Of a stretch of 56,894 bases of DNA, positions 49,160 through 56,894 are shown piece by piece; positions within the stretch are counted from its first letter, which is position 1; each line of letters begins with the position of its first letter. The position numbers and the translations under genes were made by a program. The stretch lies in NCBI GenBank assembly GCA_034432655.1, contig DAOUBP010000159.1, positions 1 to 56,894 on the forward strand. Direction: 5' to 3'. Below the pieces are notes generated by a model. That model saw nothing but the letters and a program-made list of their open reading frames with translations, made no database searches and had not been told where the DNA came from. The DNA comes from DAOUBP01 sp034432655 (GTDB taxonomy: Bacteria > Chloroflexota > Anaerolineae > CG2-30-64-16).

Positions 49160-50554
49160 GTGCGTATTGCCATGTTCAGCCCCCTAAGTCCGGTACAAAC
49201 CGCTATTGCAGACTATACTGAGGGGTTGTTGCCCGGCTTGGCTCAGCGCTTTGATCTGACCCTGGTGACCACCGGCGATTATGTGCCCACGCATCCGCTT
49301 TTCCAGCCCGACGGACTGCTCTCACATCGGGTTATTAGCTACGACAGCTTCCGTCGGCAGGCCGACACTTTTGATCTGGTGGTTTATCAACTCGGCGATG
49401 AGGCGCGTATTCACGGCTACATGTTCGACGCGATCCCACGCTTTCCCGGCGTGATCGTTTTGCACGATCTGGTTTTACATCACGCCATAGTGGGGCTCAC
49501 CTTGGCGCGAGGGGATGTGGCCGGCTATCTAGCCGAAATGCGCTATGCGTATGGAGAAGCTGGCGAAAAGCTGGCACGCGAGATGATCGCCGGCCGGGGC
49601 GAAGAACTGGGGCTCTACATGCGCTATCCTCTGGTGGAGCGATGGCTGGACAACGCCCTGGGGATTATCGCACACAACAATTATGTAGTCGAGACGGTGC
49701 GCCAAATACGTCCTGGCCTGCCCGTTGAACGGATTGTACAGCCCTTTTTCTTGCCAGAAGGCTTTCCTGCGGATTTCGATGGTAACGCTTTTCGCCAGGA
49801 GCTGGGGCTGGCTGATCGGCCTGTCATAGCGTCTTTTGGTTATTTTATCCCTGATAAACGTCTGAGCCTGATCCTGAGAGCTTTCAAGCGACTGTTGACG
49901 CGCCATCCGGATGCCATTTACCTTCTAGTGGGAGGGCACAGCCCTTATTACGATCTGGAAGGAGAGTTGCGGGCGATGGGGCTGGGCGGCAAAGTCCGCG
50001 TAACCGGCTGGTTATCCGGCGTCCCGTTCGTCAAGCACATGTTCGTAACAGATGTCGCTGTTCATTTGCGGTATCCTCACATCGGCGGCACTCCCTACAC
50101 GCCGATCAGGCTGCTTGGCTTAGGGGTGCCCACTATCGTGAGCGACATCGAACCACTGGCCGAATTACCCCATGATGCTGTCGTTCGGATCAAGCCAAAC
50201 GAGGCGGACGAGGAGGGTATGTTGCTTGCGGCAATGGACTACCTGTTGACCCGACGTGATGTGGCAGCGGCTATGGCGGCAAACGGCCGACAGTATGTGG
50301 CTGAACATCACAACATGGAATCGGTGGTTTCACAGTTTGCTGACTTTCTTAGAGCAATTGCAATGGCCCGCAAAACACCTGATGTTTCGGCGCAGCTGGT
50401 GAGCAGCCCGCAATCGGCTTCCGGGACGCTGACGCGCATCGCAGGCGCCGCCCTGGCGGATATGGGCCTCCGTTCCCCTAGCGAAACTTTACTCCGTCCT
50501 CTGGCCCAAACCATTCACAGCCTGACGTCCTCATCGCAGACCTCCAAGCGTTGA
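49160..50554 (+). CDS. Glycosyltransferase family 4-type protein
   Basis: A 464-residue GT-B glycosyltransferase. N-terminal half with FSPLSPVQTAIADYTEGLLPGL; C-terminal half with VIASFGYFIPDKRLSLILRAF, VTGWLSGVPFVKHMF, HIGGTPYTPIRLLGLGVPTI. The start is taken as GTG 49160, ten bases after GGAGG; TTG 49151 would touch the ribosome site. The C-terminal 60 residues form an extra Ser/Ala-rich tail after the usual end of the family. It lies five bases after the previous gene. Confidence 0.83.
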   Translation: MRIAMFSPLSPVQTAIADYTEGLLPGLAQRFDLTLVTTGDYVPTHPLFQPDGLLSHRVISYDSFRRQADTFDLVVYQLGDEARIHGYMFDAIPRFPGVIVLHDLVLHHAIVGLTLARGDVAGYLAEMRYAYGEAGEKLAREMIAGRGEELGLYMRYPLVERWLDNALGIIAHNNYVVETVRQIRPGLPVERIVQPFFLPEGFPADFDGNAFRQELGLADRPVIASFGYFIPDKRLSLILRAFKRLLTRHPDAIYLLVGGHSPYYDLEGELRAMGLGGKVRVTGWLSGVPFVKHMFVTDVAVHLRYPHIGGTPYTPIRLLGLGVPTIVSDIEPLAELPHDAVVRIKPNEADEEGMLLAAMDYLLTRRDVAAAMAANGRQYVAEHHNMESVVSQFADFLRAIAMARKTPDVSAQLVSSPQSASGTLTRIAGAALADMGLRSPSETLLRPLAQTIHSLTSSSQTSKR

Positions 50555-50565
50555 GGAGTCCAACG

Positions 50566-53214
50566 GTGAACACACAAGTCTTATCTGCCGCCCTGATTTT
50601 CCCGGCTTTGCTCGGAATATCGCTGGCCTTGGGGCGAATCATCACAGGCGGGCTGTGGCAACTGAAGACATACAGCTTGCTCGAACGCACATTCCTGTGG
50701 ACGACAGTTGGTGTGGTGACGATCTCTTGGATCGGTGTTGTATTAGCTGCGCTTGGTCTCTTTTACAAACCGATGGTCTTAGGGCTGCTGCTTGCAGTAA
50801 CCTTCTTGGCCTGGTTCAGACACCGATCACTCCTCAGATCCTCCGTTTTGTCTGACGAACCTTCCCCGGATACCGCACTTCCTCTGAGGCAAACTACGCT
50901 CACACCGTTGCCGGTGAAAATCCTAGTCCTCATCTTTCTGTGCGCAGCAGCTGTACTTTACCTCAGACCAGCAGAGAGTTTTTTTCTGGTGGATGATTCG
51001 GCCGTGTACACCATCGGCGGTGTACTACTGGCGCGAACAGGTTCGCTTGTTGCGTACCCCGAGATCTTTTGGAAGACCTCGGAAAGTTTTGTCCATCAGT
51101 TCATGGCCGTTGACCCGTTCCTAATGACCGGCCGGCATTTTGGTCCGTTTTACCAGTGGACGGCAAACCAAACCAGCATCGAAATTGGCTTTCTGCCACT
51201 ACCAAAAGTATGGATCGCTTTGGCGTCCTGGCTTTCCGGACCTGACCATGCACCTTGGGCTACACCGCTATTCGGTGTGCTGGGGCTGGCCGCTTTGTAT
51301 AGCCTGATACGCAGGTTGCTCGGTTGGCTGGCTGGTTTGGCTGCCATCGTCCTGTTAGGGCTTAGTCTGCCGCAGGTGTGGTTTGCGCGCTATCCCCTCT
51401 CCGAAGTCTATACACAATTTCTCCTCCTGGCCGGCATTTATCTGGCCGTTCTCGCTCGTCAAAACGCAACAACCCCCCAGTTGGCCCGTCAGCTGGCGTT
51501 CTGGAGTGCGTTAGCGCTGGCAACTCTGAGCCTCTTGCGCTTCGAAGCTCCTCTATTGCTGGTCGTGATTGTTGCATTTCTGCTCATGAGTTGGCGGCAA
51601 AGTGACCCGGACTTGACCATCTTTGTGCGCCCGTGGGTACTCACCCTGGCCGTCACAACGCTCTACGGTCTGTTGATTTCCATCGGCTTGGCACGCCACT
51701 ACTTCCTTGCACAGAGCCTGGCCACCTTGGGCCCCGACAAAGTGAGGATCGGGTTGATTGTCCTGACCGCCCTGGGCGGGATAAGCCTTGTCCTCTGGCA
51801 GCGACGTATATTGCCCGGTCGCATCAAAACGCACCTCGGGGCATGGCCGGCCTGGATCAACATGGGGTTGTGGGTTGCTTGCACCGTCTTGACCACCTGG
51901 CAGTTGCTGACGCGCAATTGGAATGAGATGTTATCGGGCTGGTTGGTTCAGTACTGGACACTGTCAGGGGTGATCGCCGGCGGAATAGGCTTGGGATGGT
52001 TACTGTATCGTGACTGGAGCAAACAGCGCCAGGGGCACACGTCGCGCTATCCTGAATTGATGGCTTTGATTGGCCTGGGATTCCTGCTACTCATCGGTTA
52101 CTTGATGAATCCGGCCATCAATCCTGTCCACCCGTGGGCTGTAAGACGCTTAGTGCCGGTGGTGCTCCCGCTTTTAGCTTTGGGTGCTGGAGGGCTTTTA
52201 GTGGGCGGCCTGGAGCTTTCAAGATGTCTCACACATCAGACCGGGCGCCTCAAACTGAGAGGTTGGATGCTCGGCGGTGGTTTCGCTGCCTTGTTCCTGT
52301 TACAAAGCTACGCTACTGCCCGGGTGGGCTGGCCGTTATGGCCGCATCAGGAGATGAAAGGGCTCTACCGACAGATCGAATCCATCGCAGAGCAGTTTCC
52401 ATCGGACGCAATTCTGATCTTTGATAATGGCCAAGCCGGAGAACGACTAACGCAGGCTTTTGAATTTGCATTCGACCGGCCTGCGCTGTCCCTCCGTTCC
52501 ACTCCAGCTTCGCGGACCAACTCTGAAATTGACCGGCTGATCGAGGCCGCCCGTAATCGTGGACGACGAGTCTTTTTCATCGTCACCGACGGCACCCTCC
52601 AATGGTGGCCTGAACGTTGGGAACTGGTCAGCCAGGGCACAAAGCAGATTGAAACTGTGCTCCTGCGAGATGTAAACGGCCGGCCTCCAGACAAGTCGGA
52701 TGTCGTCGTCCGCACGCTGCGACTAGATTCTTACGAGATATTGCCCCGGGCAGAAGACATATCAGCCCCTGAGTTGCCCATGTCTGTGCCGATCGGAGCG
52801 GGCAGCTATCCGTATTTCAGGGCCGGATTTGAAAACTGGGAATTGACTGCTGCCGGCGAGCCAATCCGATGGACTACAGGTGACGGGCATGTCTTGCTGC
52901 CCTGGCCTGGGGATGCTGACGGTCATCTATCAAGTTTGTGTTTGATCCTCCAGGTCGCCGGGGGGCGGCCTGTGGAGGGTGAACAAGCCTTACTAGATAT
53001 TTTCGTAGAACGTCAGCAAGTTTTCTCGAGTGTCTTGCCGCCAGGGTTTGACATACGTACGTTGCGAATCCCATTGCACGACGTCTGGAATAACGACGAA
53101 GCCGGTCTGGATATCATCCTGCGCAGCAACACCTGGAATCCTGACAACAATCGGGTGTTAGGTGTACTGGTGCACGGCATGACATTGACCACAACTGCGG
53201 CCTGTTTGCCGTAA
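50566..53214 (+). CDS. Large polytopic membrane protein, GT-C-like, with C-terminal beta domain
   Basis: An 882-residue protein. Residues 1-610 hold about 14-16 hydrophobic segments; an early outer loop contains ESFFLVDDSAVYTIGG, an acidic pair placed as in GT-C glycosyltransferases. Residues about 610-730 form a soluble domain (FPSDAILIFDNGQAG, RGRRVFFIVTDG), and about 745-882 a beta-sandwich (SYPYFRAGFENWELTAAGEP, ALLDIFVERQQVFSSVLP) resembling a carbohydrate-binding module. It probably transfers sugar from a polyprenyl donor on the outer face, or polymerises the glycan. The start is GTG 50566 with GAGGAG upstream. The exact family was not recognised. Confidence 0.7.
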   Translation: MNTQVLSAALIFPALLGISLALGRIITGGLWQLKTYSLLERTFLWTTVGVVTISWIGVVLAALGLFYKPMVLGLLLAVTFLAWFRHRSLLRSSVLSDEPSPDTALPLRQTTLTPLPVKILVLIFLCAAAVLYLRPAESFFLVDDSAVYTIGGVLLARTGSLVAYPEIFWKTSESFVHQFMAVDPFLMTGRHFGPFYQWTANQTSIEIGFLPLPKVWIALASWLSGPDHAPWATPLFGVLGLAALYSLIRRLLGWLAGLAAIVLLGLSLPQVWFARYPLSEVYTQFLLLAGIYLAVLARQNATTPQLARQLAFWSALALATLSLLRFEAPLLLVVIVAFLLMSWRQSDPDLTIFVRPWVLTLAVTTLYGLLISIGLARHYFLAQSLATLGPDKVRIGLIVLTALGGISLVLWQRRILPGRIKTHLGAWPAWINMGLWVACTVLTTWQLLTRNWNEMLSGWLVQYWTLSGVIAGGIGLGWLLYRDWSKQRQGHTSRYPELMALIGLGFLLLIGYLMNPAINPVHPWAVRRLVPVVLPLLALGAGGLLVGGLELSRCLTHQTGRLKLRGWMLGGGFAALFLLQSYATARVGWPLWPHQEMKGLYRQIESIAEQFPSDAILIFDNGQAGERLTQAFEFAFDRPALSLRSTPASRTNSEIDRLIEAARNRGRRVFFIVTDGTLQWWPERWELVSQGTKQIETVLLRDVNGRPPDKSDVVVRTLRLDSYEILPRAEDISAPELPMSVPIGAGSYPYFRAGFENWELTAAGEPIRWTTGDGHVLLPWPGDADGHLSSLCLILQVAGGRPVEGEQALLDIFVERQQVFSSVLPPGFDIRTLRIPLHDVWNNDEAGLDIILRSNTWNPDNNRVLGVLVHGMTLTTTAACLP

Positions 53215-53239
53215 CATCAGATACGACATAGGCTAATGT

Positions 53240-54544
53240 ATGCGTGCGTTGCTGATCGTGCCGTACTACTCCCCTTTTGTGAGCGGCACTGTCGTTCTTA
53301 CGGCGAAGATAGCTCATAACCTTCTGCATCGCGAACAACAAGCGATTGTTCTGACGACCGAGGCTCGCTATCCAGAGGATTTCTGGCAACCGATTGCCGA
53401 TCAACCCCTATTGCGCCATGAGATCATGGCGGGCGTCCAGATAGAACGCCTGCCGATTGCCTATCCCCACCCCGCGCCCTACGCCTTCGGCCTGCTCCGC
53501 CGCGCCGGCCATCGGCTCCAGCGCACCGGATTGCCGCCGGCGATTCAACGCCCCTTCCTGCGCCGCCTGGCGCGCTGGATGCCGCCCTTGCCCGGGCTGC
53601 AACAGGCCCTGGACAGGTTGACGCCTCAGGCCGACCTGCTACACGCGTTCGACAGCAGTTGGGATGGCCTCTTCACGGCGGCGGCGGATGCCGCTCGACG
53701 GCACGGGAAGCCCTTTGTGGCGACCCCCTTGATGCACCTGGGTGATGCGCGCGTGCGGGCCCACTTTCAGATGGTGCATCAGGTGGATGCCTATCGGAAG
53801 GCCGCGGCCATCGTGGCCCTATCGCAGGCCGAGGCCGCGGCCTATGTGCAGCTGGGCGTGGCGCCGTCGCGCGTCCATGTCATCCCCATGGGGATTGAGC
53901 CGCCGCCATCCGAAGACGATCCGACCGCGGTCGAGGCTTTTCGCCGGGAGCACAGGATAGATGGCCCCCTGGTTGCGTTCTTGGGCGCAAACACGTATGA
54001 TAAAGGCGCATACACCCTGGCGTTGGCCGTCGCCGCGCTAAACCGGGCCGGCGTACCGGTCACGGCGGCATATGCCGGGCCGGAGAGCGCTGGACTCGCG
54101 GCATTCCTGGCCCATCAGCCGGCCGACATGCGCGCCCTTCTGGCAGACCGCGTGCGCATCCTGGGCATCGTGGATGAAGAGACCAAACACCGACTTCTGG
54201 CCGCCTGCGACCTGCTCGCCCTGCCCAGCCAGGTGGATACCTTCGGCATCGTGCTATTGGAAGCCGGACTGCACGGCAAGCCGGTCATCGGCGCGGCCGC
54301 CGGCGGCATTCCAGAAGTGATACGCGATGGCCAGACCGGCCTGCTCGTTCCCTTTGGAGACGTGGAGGCCCTGGCGACGGCCATCCGGCGGCTAAGCGAA
54401 GCCCCGGCCTGGGCGCGCCAGTTGGGCAAGGCTGGCCGCGAGCTGGTCTTGCGCGAGTATACATGGGATCGGACCTATCGCGAGCTGACGCGGGTTTATG
54501 CAGATGTGAGCGCGCAGCAACAGGAAAAGGCCATCCACGAATAA
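53240..54544 (+). CDS. Glycosyltransferase family 4-type protein
   Basis: A 434-residue GT-B glycosyltransferase. N-terminal half MRALLIVPYYSPFVSGTVVL; C-terminal half with AFLGANTYDKGAYTLALAV and the donor-site E-x7-E region DTFGIVLLEAGLHGKPVIGA. The first 200 bases of the gene are as low in GC as the genes before it, while the rest is GC-rich with strong GC-ending codon use, a sharp change inside one reading frame near 53440. It lies 25 bases after the membrane protein gene. Confidence 0.86.
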   Translation: MRALLIVPYYSPFVSGTVVLTAKIAHNLLHREQQAIVLTTEARYPEDFWQPIADQPLLRHEIMAGVQIERLPIAYPHPAPYAFGLLRRAGHRLQRTGLPPAIQRPFLRRLARWMPPLPGLQQALDRLTPQADLLHAFDSSWDGLFTAAADAARRHGKPFVATPLMHLGDARVRAHFQMVHQVDAYRKAAAIVALSQAEAAAYVQLGVAPSRVHVIPMGIEPPPSEDDPTAVEAFRREHRIDGPLVAFLGANTYDKGAYTLALAVAALNRAGVPVTAAYAGPESAGLAAFLAHQPADMRALLADRVRILGIVDEETKHRLLAACDLLALPSQVDTFGIVLLEAGLHGKPVIGAAAGGIPEVIRDGQTGLLVPFGDVEALATAIRRLSEAPAWARQLGKAGRELVLREYTWDRTYRELTRVYADVSAQQQEKAIHE

Positions 54545-54562
54545 AGACACGAATGCACGGCT

Positions 54563-55813
54563 ATGCACATCGCCTTCACCGTCCACAAGTACCCCCCCGA
54601 TAGCCTCGGCGGGACCGAGATCTACACCTGGAGCCTGGCGCGCGCGCTGGCCGCGGCCGGACATGAGGTGCACGTCTTCTATCCCCTGGCCGGGATCAGC
54701 GCGGAAGAGGCGCGCACCGAACGCGAAGGGGTCCATCTGTGGCGCGTGCCGCTGCCGTCAACGCGCGCGAGCGAGAACCCCGCCGCGCAGTTCTGGCATA
54801 CCTTTCGCGACGCCGCCATCGAGGCCGGGTTTCAACGCTTCGTGGCCGCGGTCAACCCTGACATCGTGCATTTCCAGCATGTGCAGGGGGTCTCGGCGCG
54901 GCTGATCGCGCTGGCGCGCGGCCGGCCGCGAGTCGTCACCCTGCACGACTACTGGTACTTCTGCGCCAACAGCCAGCTCGTGCGTCCCGATCGCTCGGTT
55001 TGCACGGGACCAGGCTGGGGCTGGAAGTGCGTGGATTGCGCCACCGCGCGCGCGGATCTTAACGCCCTGCGCGTTGCCCGGCCCATCCTGGCCCTGCCGT
55101 TCGCCTACCGCAACCGCTACCTGCGCCGTCTGGTGGCCGAGGTGGACCTCTTCATCGCGCCCAGCCGCTTCCTGCGCGATCAGTACGTGCGCCACGGCTT
55201 TCCCGGCGAACGCATCACGGTGCTGGAGAACGGCCTGGACACAGCACGCCTGCAGAACGAGCCCGATCCGCCCTTGCCGGCGCCGCCGGCCCGGCCGCAT
55301 TTCGGCTTTCTCGGCTCGCTGGCATGGCAGAAGGGCGTTCACGTCCTGGTGGAGGCGTTCAACCGCATGCCCGCCGGCGCGTCCCTCACCATCTACGGCG
55401 ACCCAACGGCCTTCCCGGCATACGCCGATGGGCTCAGGGGAGCGGCGCGCCATCCCCACATCCGCTTCGCCGGCCGGCTCGATCCGCGCCTGGTGGGCGC
55501 CGCTCTGCGCCAGATGGACGCCCTGGTGGTGCCGTCCCTCTGGTACGAGAACTCGCCGGTAACGATCCAGGAGGCCTACGCCGTCGGCGTGCCGGTGATC
55601 GCCAGCCGGCTGGGCGCGCTGGCCGAAAAGGTGCAGGACGGGGTGACGGGCCGGCTGTTCACCCCAGGCGACAGCGCCGACCTGGCGCGCGTGTTGGGCG
55701 AGCTGGCCGCCGATCCGGCGCAACTGGCCTCCCTGCGCGCTAACATCCGGCCCGGTCCCGATGTGGCAGAACACGCGCAACAAATGGTTGCGCTTTATCA
55801 TCAGCTTATGTGA
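54563..55813 (+). CDS. Glycosyltransferase family 4-type protein
   Basis: A 416-residue GT-B glycosyltransferase. N-terminal half with VHKYPPDSLGGTEIYTWSLA; central cysteines (WYFCANSQLVRPDRSVCTG, WKCVDCATAR) set as in the group of GT4 enzymes with a small Cys-rich insertion that may hold a metal. C-terminal half with FGFLGSLAWQKGVHVLVEAF and SLWYENSPVTIQEAYAVGVP. GC-rich throughout, like the main chromosome. It starts 18 bases after the previous gene; the next gene follows by 14. Confidence 0.88.
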   Translation: MHIAFTVHKYPPDSLGGTEIYTWSLARALAAAGHEVHVFYPLAGISAEEARTEREGVHLWRVPLPSTRASENPAAQFWHTFRDAAIEAGFQRFVAAVNPDIVHFQHVQGVSARLIALARGRPRVVTLHDYWYFCANSQLVRPDRSVCTGPGWGWKCVDCATARADLNALRVARPILALPFAYRNRYLRRLVAEVDLFIAPSRFLRDQYVRHGFPGERITVLENGLDTARLQNEPDPPLPAPPARPHFGFLGSLAWQKGVHVLVEAFNRMPAGASLTIYGDPTAFPAYADGLRGAARHPHIRFAGRLDPRLVGAALRQMDALVVPSLWYENSPVTIQEAYAVGVPVIASRLGALAEKVQDGVTGRLFTPGDSADLARVLGELAADPAQLASLRANIRPGPDVAEHAQQMVALYHQLM

Positions 55814-55827
55814 CAAGGAAGATCAAC

Positions 55828-56820
55828 ATGATCCCCAACCAATGGTACGCGATCCTCGACTCGCGCGAAGTCACGCGCGGCAAACCCGTGGGTGTGACGC
55901 GCATGGGCGAGAAACTGGTGGCCTGGCGCGATAGCGCGGGCAAGGTCACGGTGATGCACGACCTGTGTCCGCACCGGGGAGTGGCGCTCAGCGCGGGAGA
56001 AGTGAAAGGGGACTGCATCATGTGCCCGTTTCACGGTTTCGAGTACGACGCCAGCGGCCGTTGCACCGTGATCCCGGCCAACGGACGGGGCACCCCCGTG
56101 CCCAAGGCGTTCCAGGTGCAGGCGTATCCCACCCACGAGGCCCACGGCTTCATCTTCATCTGGTGGGGCGAGCCCAAAGGTGAACTATCACCGCCCCGCT
56201 TCTTCGAGGACATTGACGACAGCTTTTCCTACGGCTCAGCCCGCGACCCCTGGCGCACGCACTATTCCCGCGTCATCGAAAACCAGCTGGACGTGCCCCA
56301 CGTGCCGTTCATCCACCGCAACACCATCGGCCGCGGCTCCGGCACAGTGATTGACGGCCCGTGGGTGATCTGGAAAGATCCTGACCGCTTCTGGATCATC
56401 CCATCCACCCGCGCCGACGACGGCCGGCCGCCGGTGAAGCCGGATGAGGCGCCCCCGCCGGACAAGCCGTTCCACCTGGAGTTCATCTTCCCCAACCTGT
56501 GGCAGAACTACATCTCCGACAAGGTGCGGGTGATGGCCGCGTTCGCGCCGGTGGACGACGAGCACACGGTGCTCTATTTGCGCTTCTACCAGAAGTTCAT
56601 GCGGACGCCGGGGCTGCGCACGGTCATCAATGCGCTGTCCATGCCGTTCAACGTGTTGGTAGCGCACCAGGATCGCCGCGTGGTGGAGACGGAGCGGCCT
56701 CTGCGCACTAGCCTGCGGATGGGCGAGAAACTGATCCAGGGGGACGCGCCGATTATCGCTTATCGCCGGCGACGGCAGGAGCTGATCGACGCGGCTGGAA
56801 GTTATAGGGAACGCAGATAG
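55828..56820 (+). CDS. Rieske non-heme iron oxygenase, alpha-subunit-like
   Basis: A 330-residue soluble oxygenase. The N-terminal Rieske [2Fe-2S] domain has Cys47-x-His49 (CPHRG) and Cys66-x2-His69 (CPFHGF). The mononuclear iron site follows as Asn152, Asp155, His158 and His163 (NQLDVPHVPFIH), and the C-terminal part is shorter than in aromatic dioxygenases, closer to the demethylase/PaO-type single-component group. Such enzymes hydroxylate or demethylate with O2 and need a reductase, not seen here. ATG 55828 has AAGGAAG upstream and is preferred over GTG 55810. It is the last gene of the glycan operon by spacing; the substrate is unknown. It implies aerobic or microaerobic life, unlike the AOR at the other end. 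Confidence 0.88.
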   Translation: MIPNQWYAILDSREVTRGKPVGVTRMGEKLVAWRDSAGKVTVMHDLCPHRGVALSAGEVKGDCIMCPFHGFEYDASGRCTVIPANGRGTPVPKAFQVQAYPTHEAHGFIFIWWGEPKGELSPPRFFEDIDDSFSYGSARDPWRTHYSRVIENQLDVPHVPFIHRNTIGRGSGTVIDGPWVIWKDPDRFWIIPSTRADDGRPPVKPDEAPPPDKPFHLEFIFPNLWQNYISDKVRVMAAFAPVDDEHTVLYLRFYQKFMRTPGLRTVINALSMPFNVLVAHQDRRVVETERPLRTSLRMGEKLIQGDAPIIAYRRRRQELIDAAGSYRERR

Positions 56821-56833
56821 AACACACACAATC

Positions 56834-56888
56834 GGAGCGCGGCATCCTCAGATGCCGCCTGTTCGCATCCTCAGATGCGAACTCCGCT
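56834..56888. repeat. Pair of tandem palindromes at the window end
   Basis: GCGGCATC-CTCA-GATGCCGC (56839-56858) and GTTCGCATC-CTCA-GATGCGAAC (56861-56882) are perfect hairpins with the same loop and core, enclosed by an outer CGGAG/CTCCG pairing. They may end the glycan operon, but there is no T-run. They look like a REP-type dispersed repeat. Confidence 0.65.
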
Positions 56889-56894
56889 ATGTGT

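Overview
The window is about 57 kb of moderately GC-rich bacterial chromosome. No name can be read from the sequence. Several features suggest a Chloroflexota (Anaerolineae/Caldilineae-like) genome: lipoproteins with long Pro/Thr/Ala tails, T-box leaders on aminoacyl-tRNA synthetase genes, an archaeal-type AspRS, a tungsten aldehyde oxidoreductase with a partner ThiS/MoaD-like gene, a GabD2-type dehydrogenase and many short palindromic repeats. This assignment is inference. No rRNA, CRISPR array, transposase or phage gene was seen.

Positions 1-12500 hold metabolic and housekeeping genes. A truncated family 3 solute-binding lipoprotein (minus) faces an aldehyde:ferredoxin oxidoreductase with an overlapping ThiS/MoaD-like gene, closed by a strong terminator. 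An AEC permease follows, then a radical SAM protein, a GabD2-like dehydrogenase and an SCP2-like protein. Next come, on the minus strand, a secreted glycoside-hydrolase-like protein and a Helicase_C_3-type protein, then a DUF1232 membrane protein (plus) and rimO (minus).

Positions 12500-25250 are a translation and proteostasis block: rodZ-like, an RluA-RlmI fusion, and aspS (all minus), then two tRNA-Ala genes, leuS, ridA, an S1-domain protein and clpC (plus). aspS and leuS are divergent and each has a T-box leader. The aspS leader carries a probable Asn codon as specifier, and the enzyme has the His and Pro residues of non-discriminating AspRS. The leuS leader is split: a tRNA-Ala(GGC) gene and a long hairpin lie between the specifier stem and the antiterminator.

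Positions 25250-31800 encode a secreted subtilase whose signal region contains a 42-bp tandem repeat, an orphan solute-binding lipoprotein, glycerate 2-kinase and a family 2 glycosyltransferase.

Positions 31800-56820 are a large surface-glycan locus. It contains eight GT4-type glycosyltransferases, a DUF2723 protein, a second large multi-spanning membrane protein, a pyruvyl transferase, a Wzx-like flippase, a Wzm/Wzt ABC exporter followed by a coiled-coil methyltransferase, a glycoside hydrolase paralogous to the one at 7476-8690, a secreted protein of four repeats in its own transcription unit, and a terminal Rieske oxygenase. Base composition changes sharply inside some glycosyltransferase genes, which suggests the locus is a mosaic of exchanged segments.
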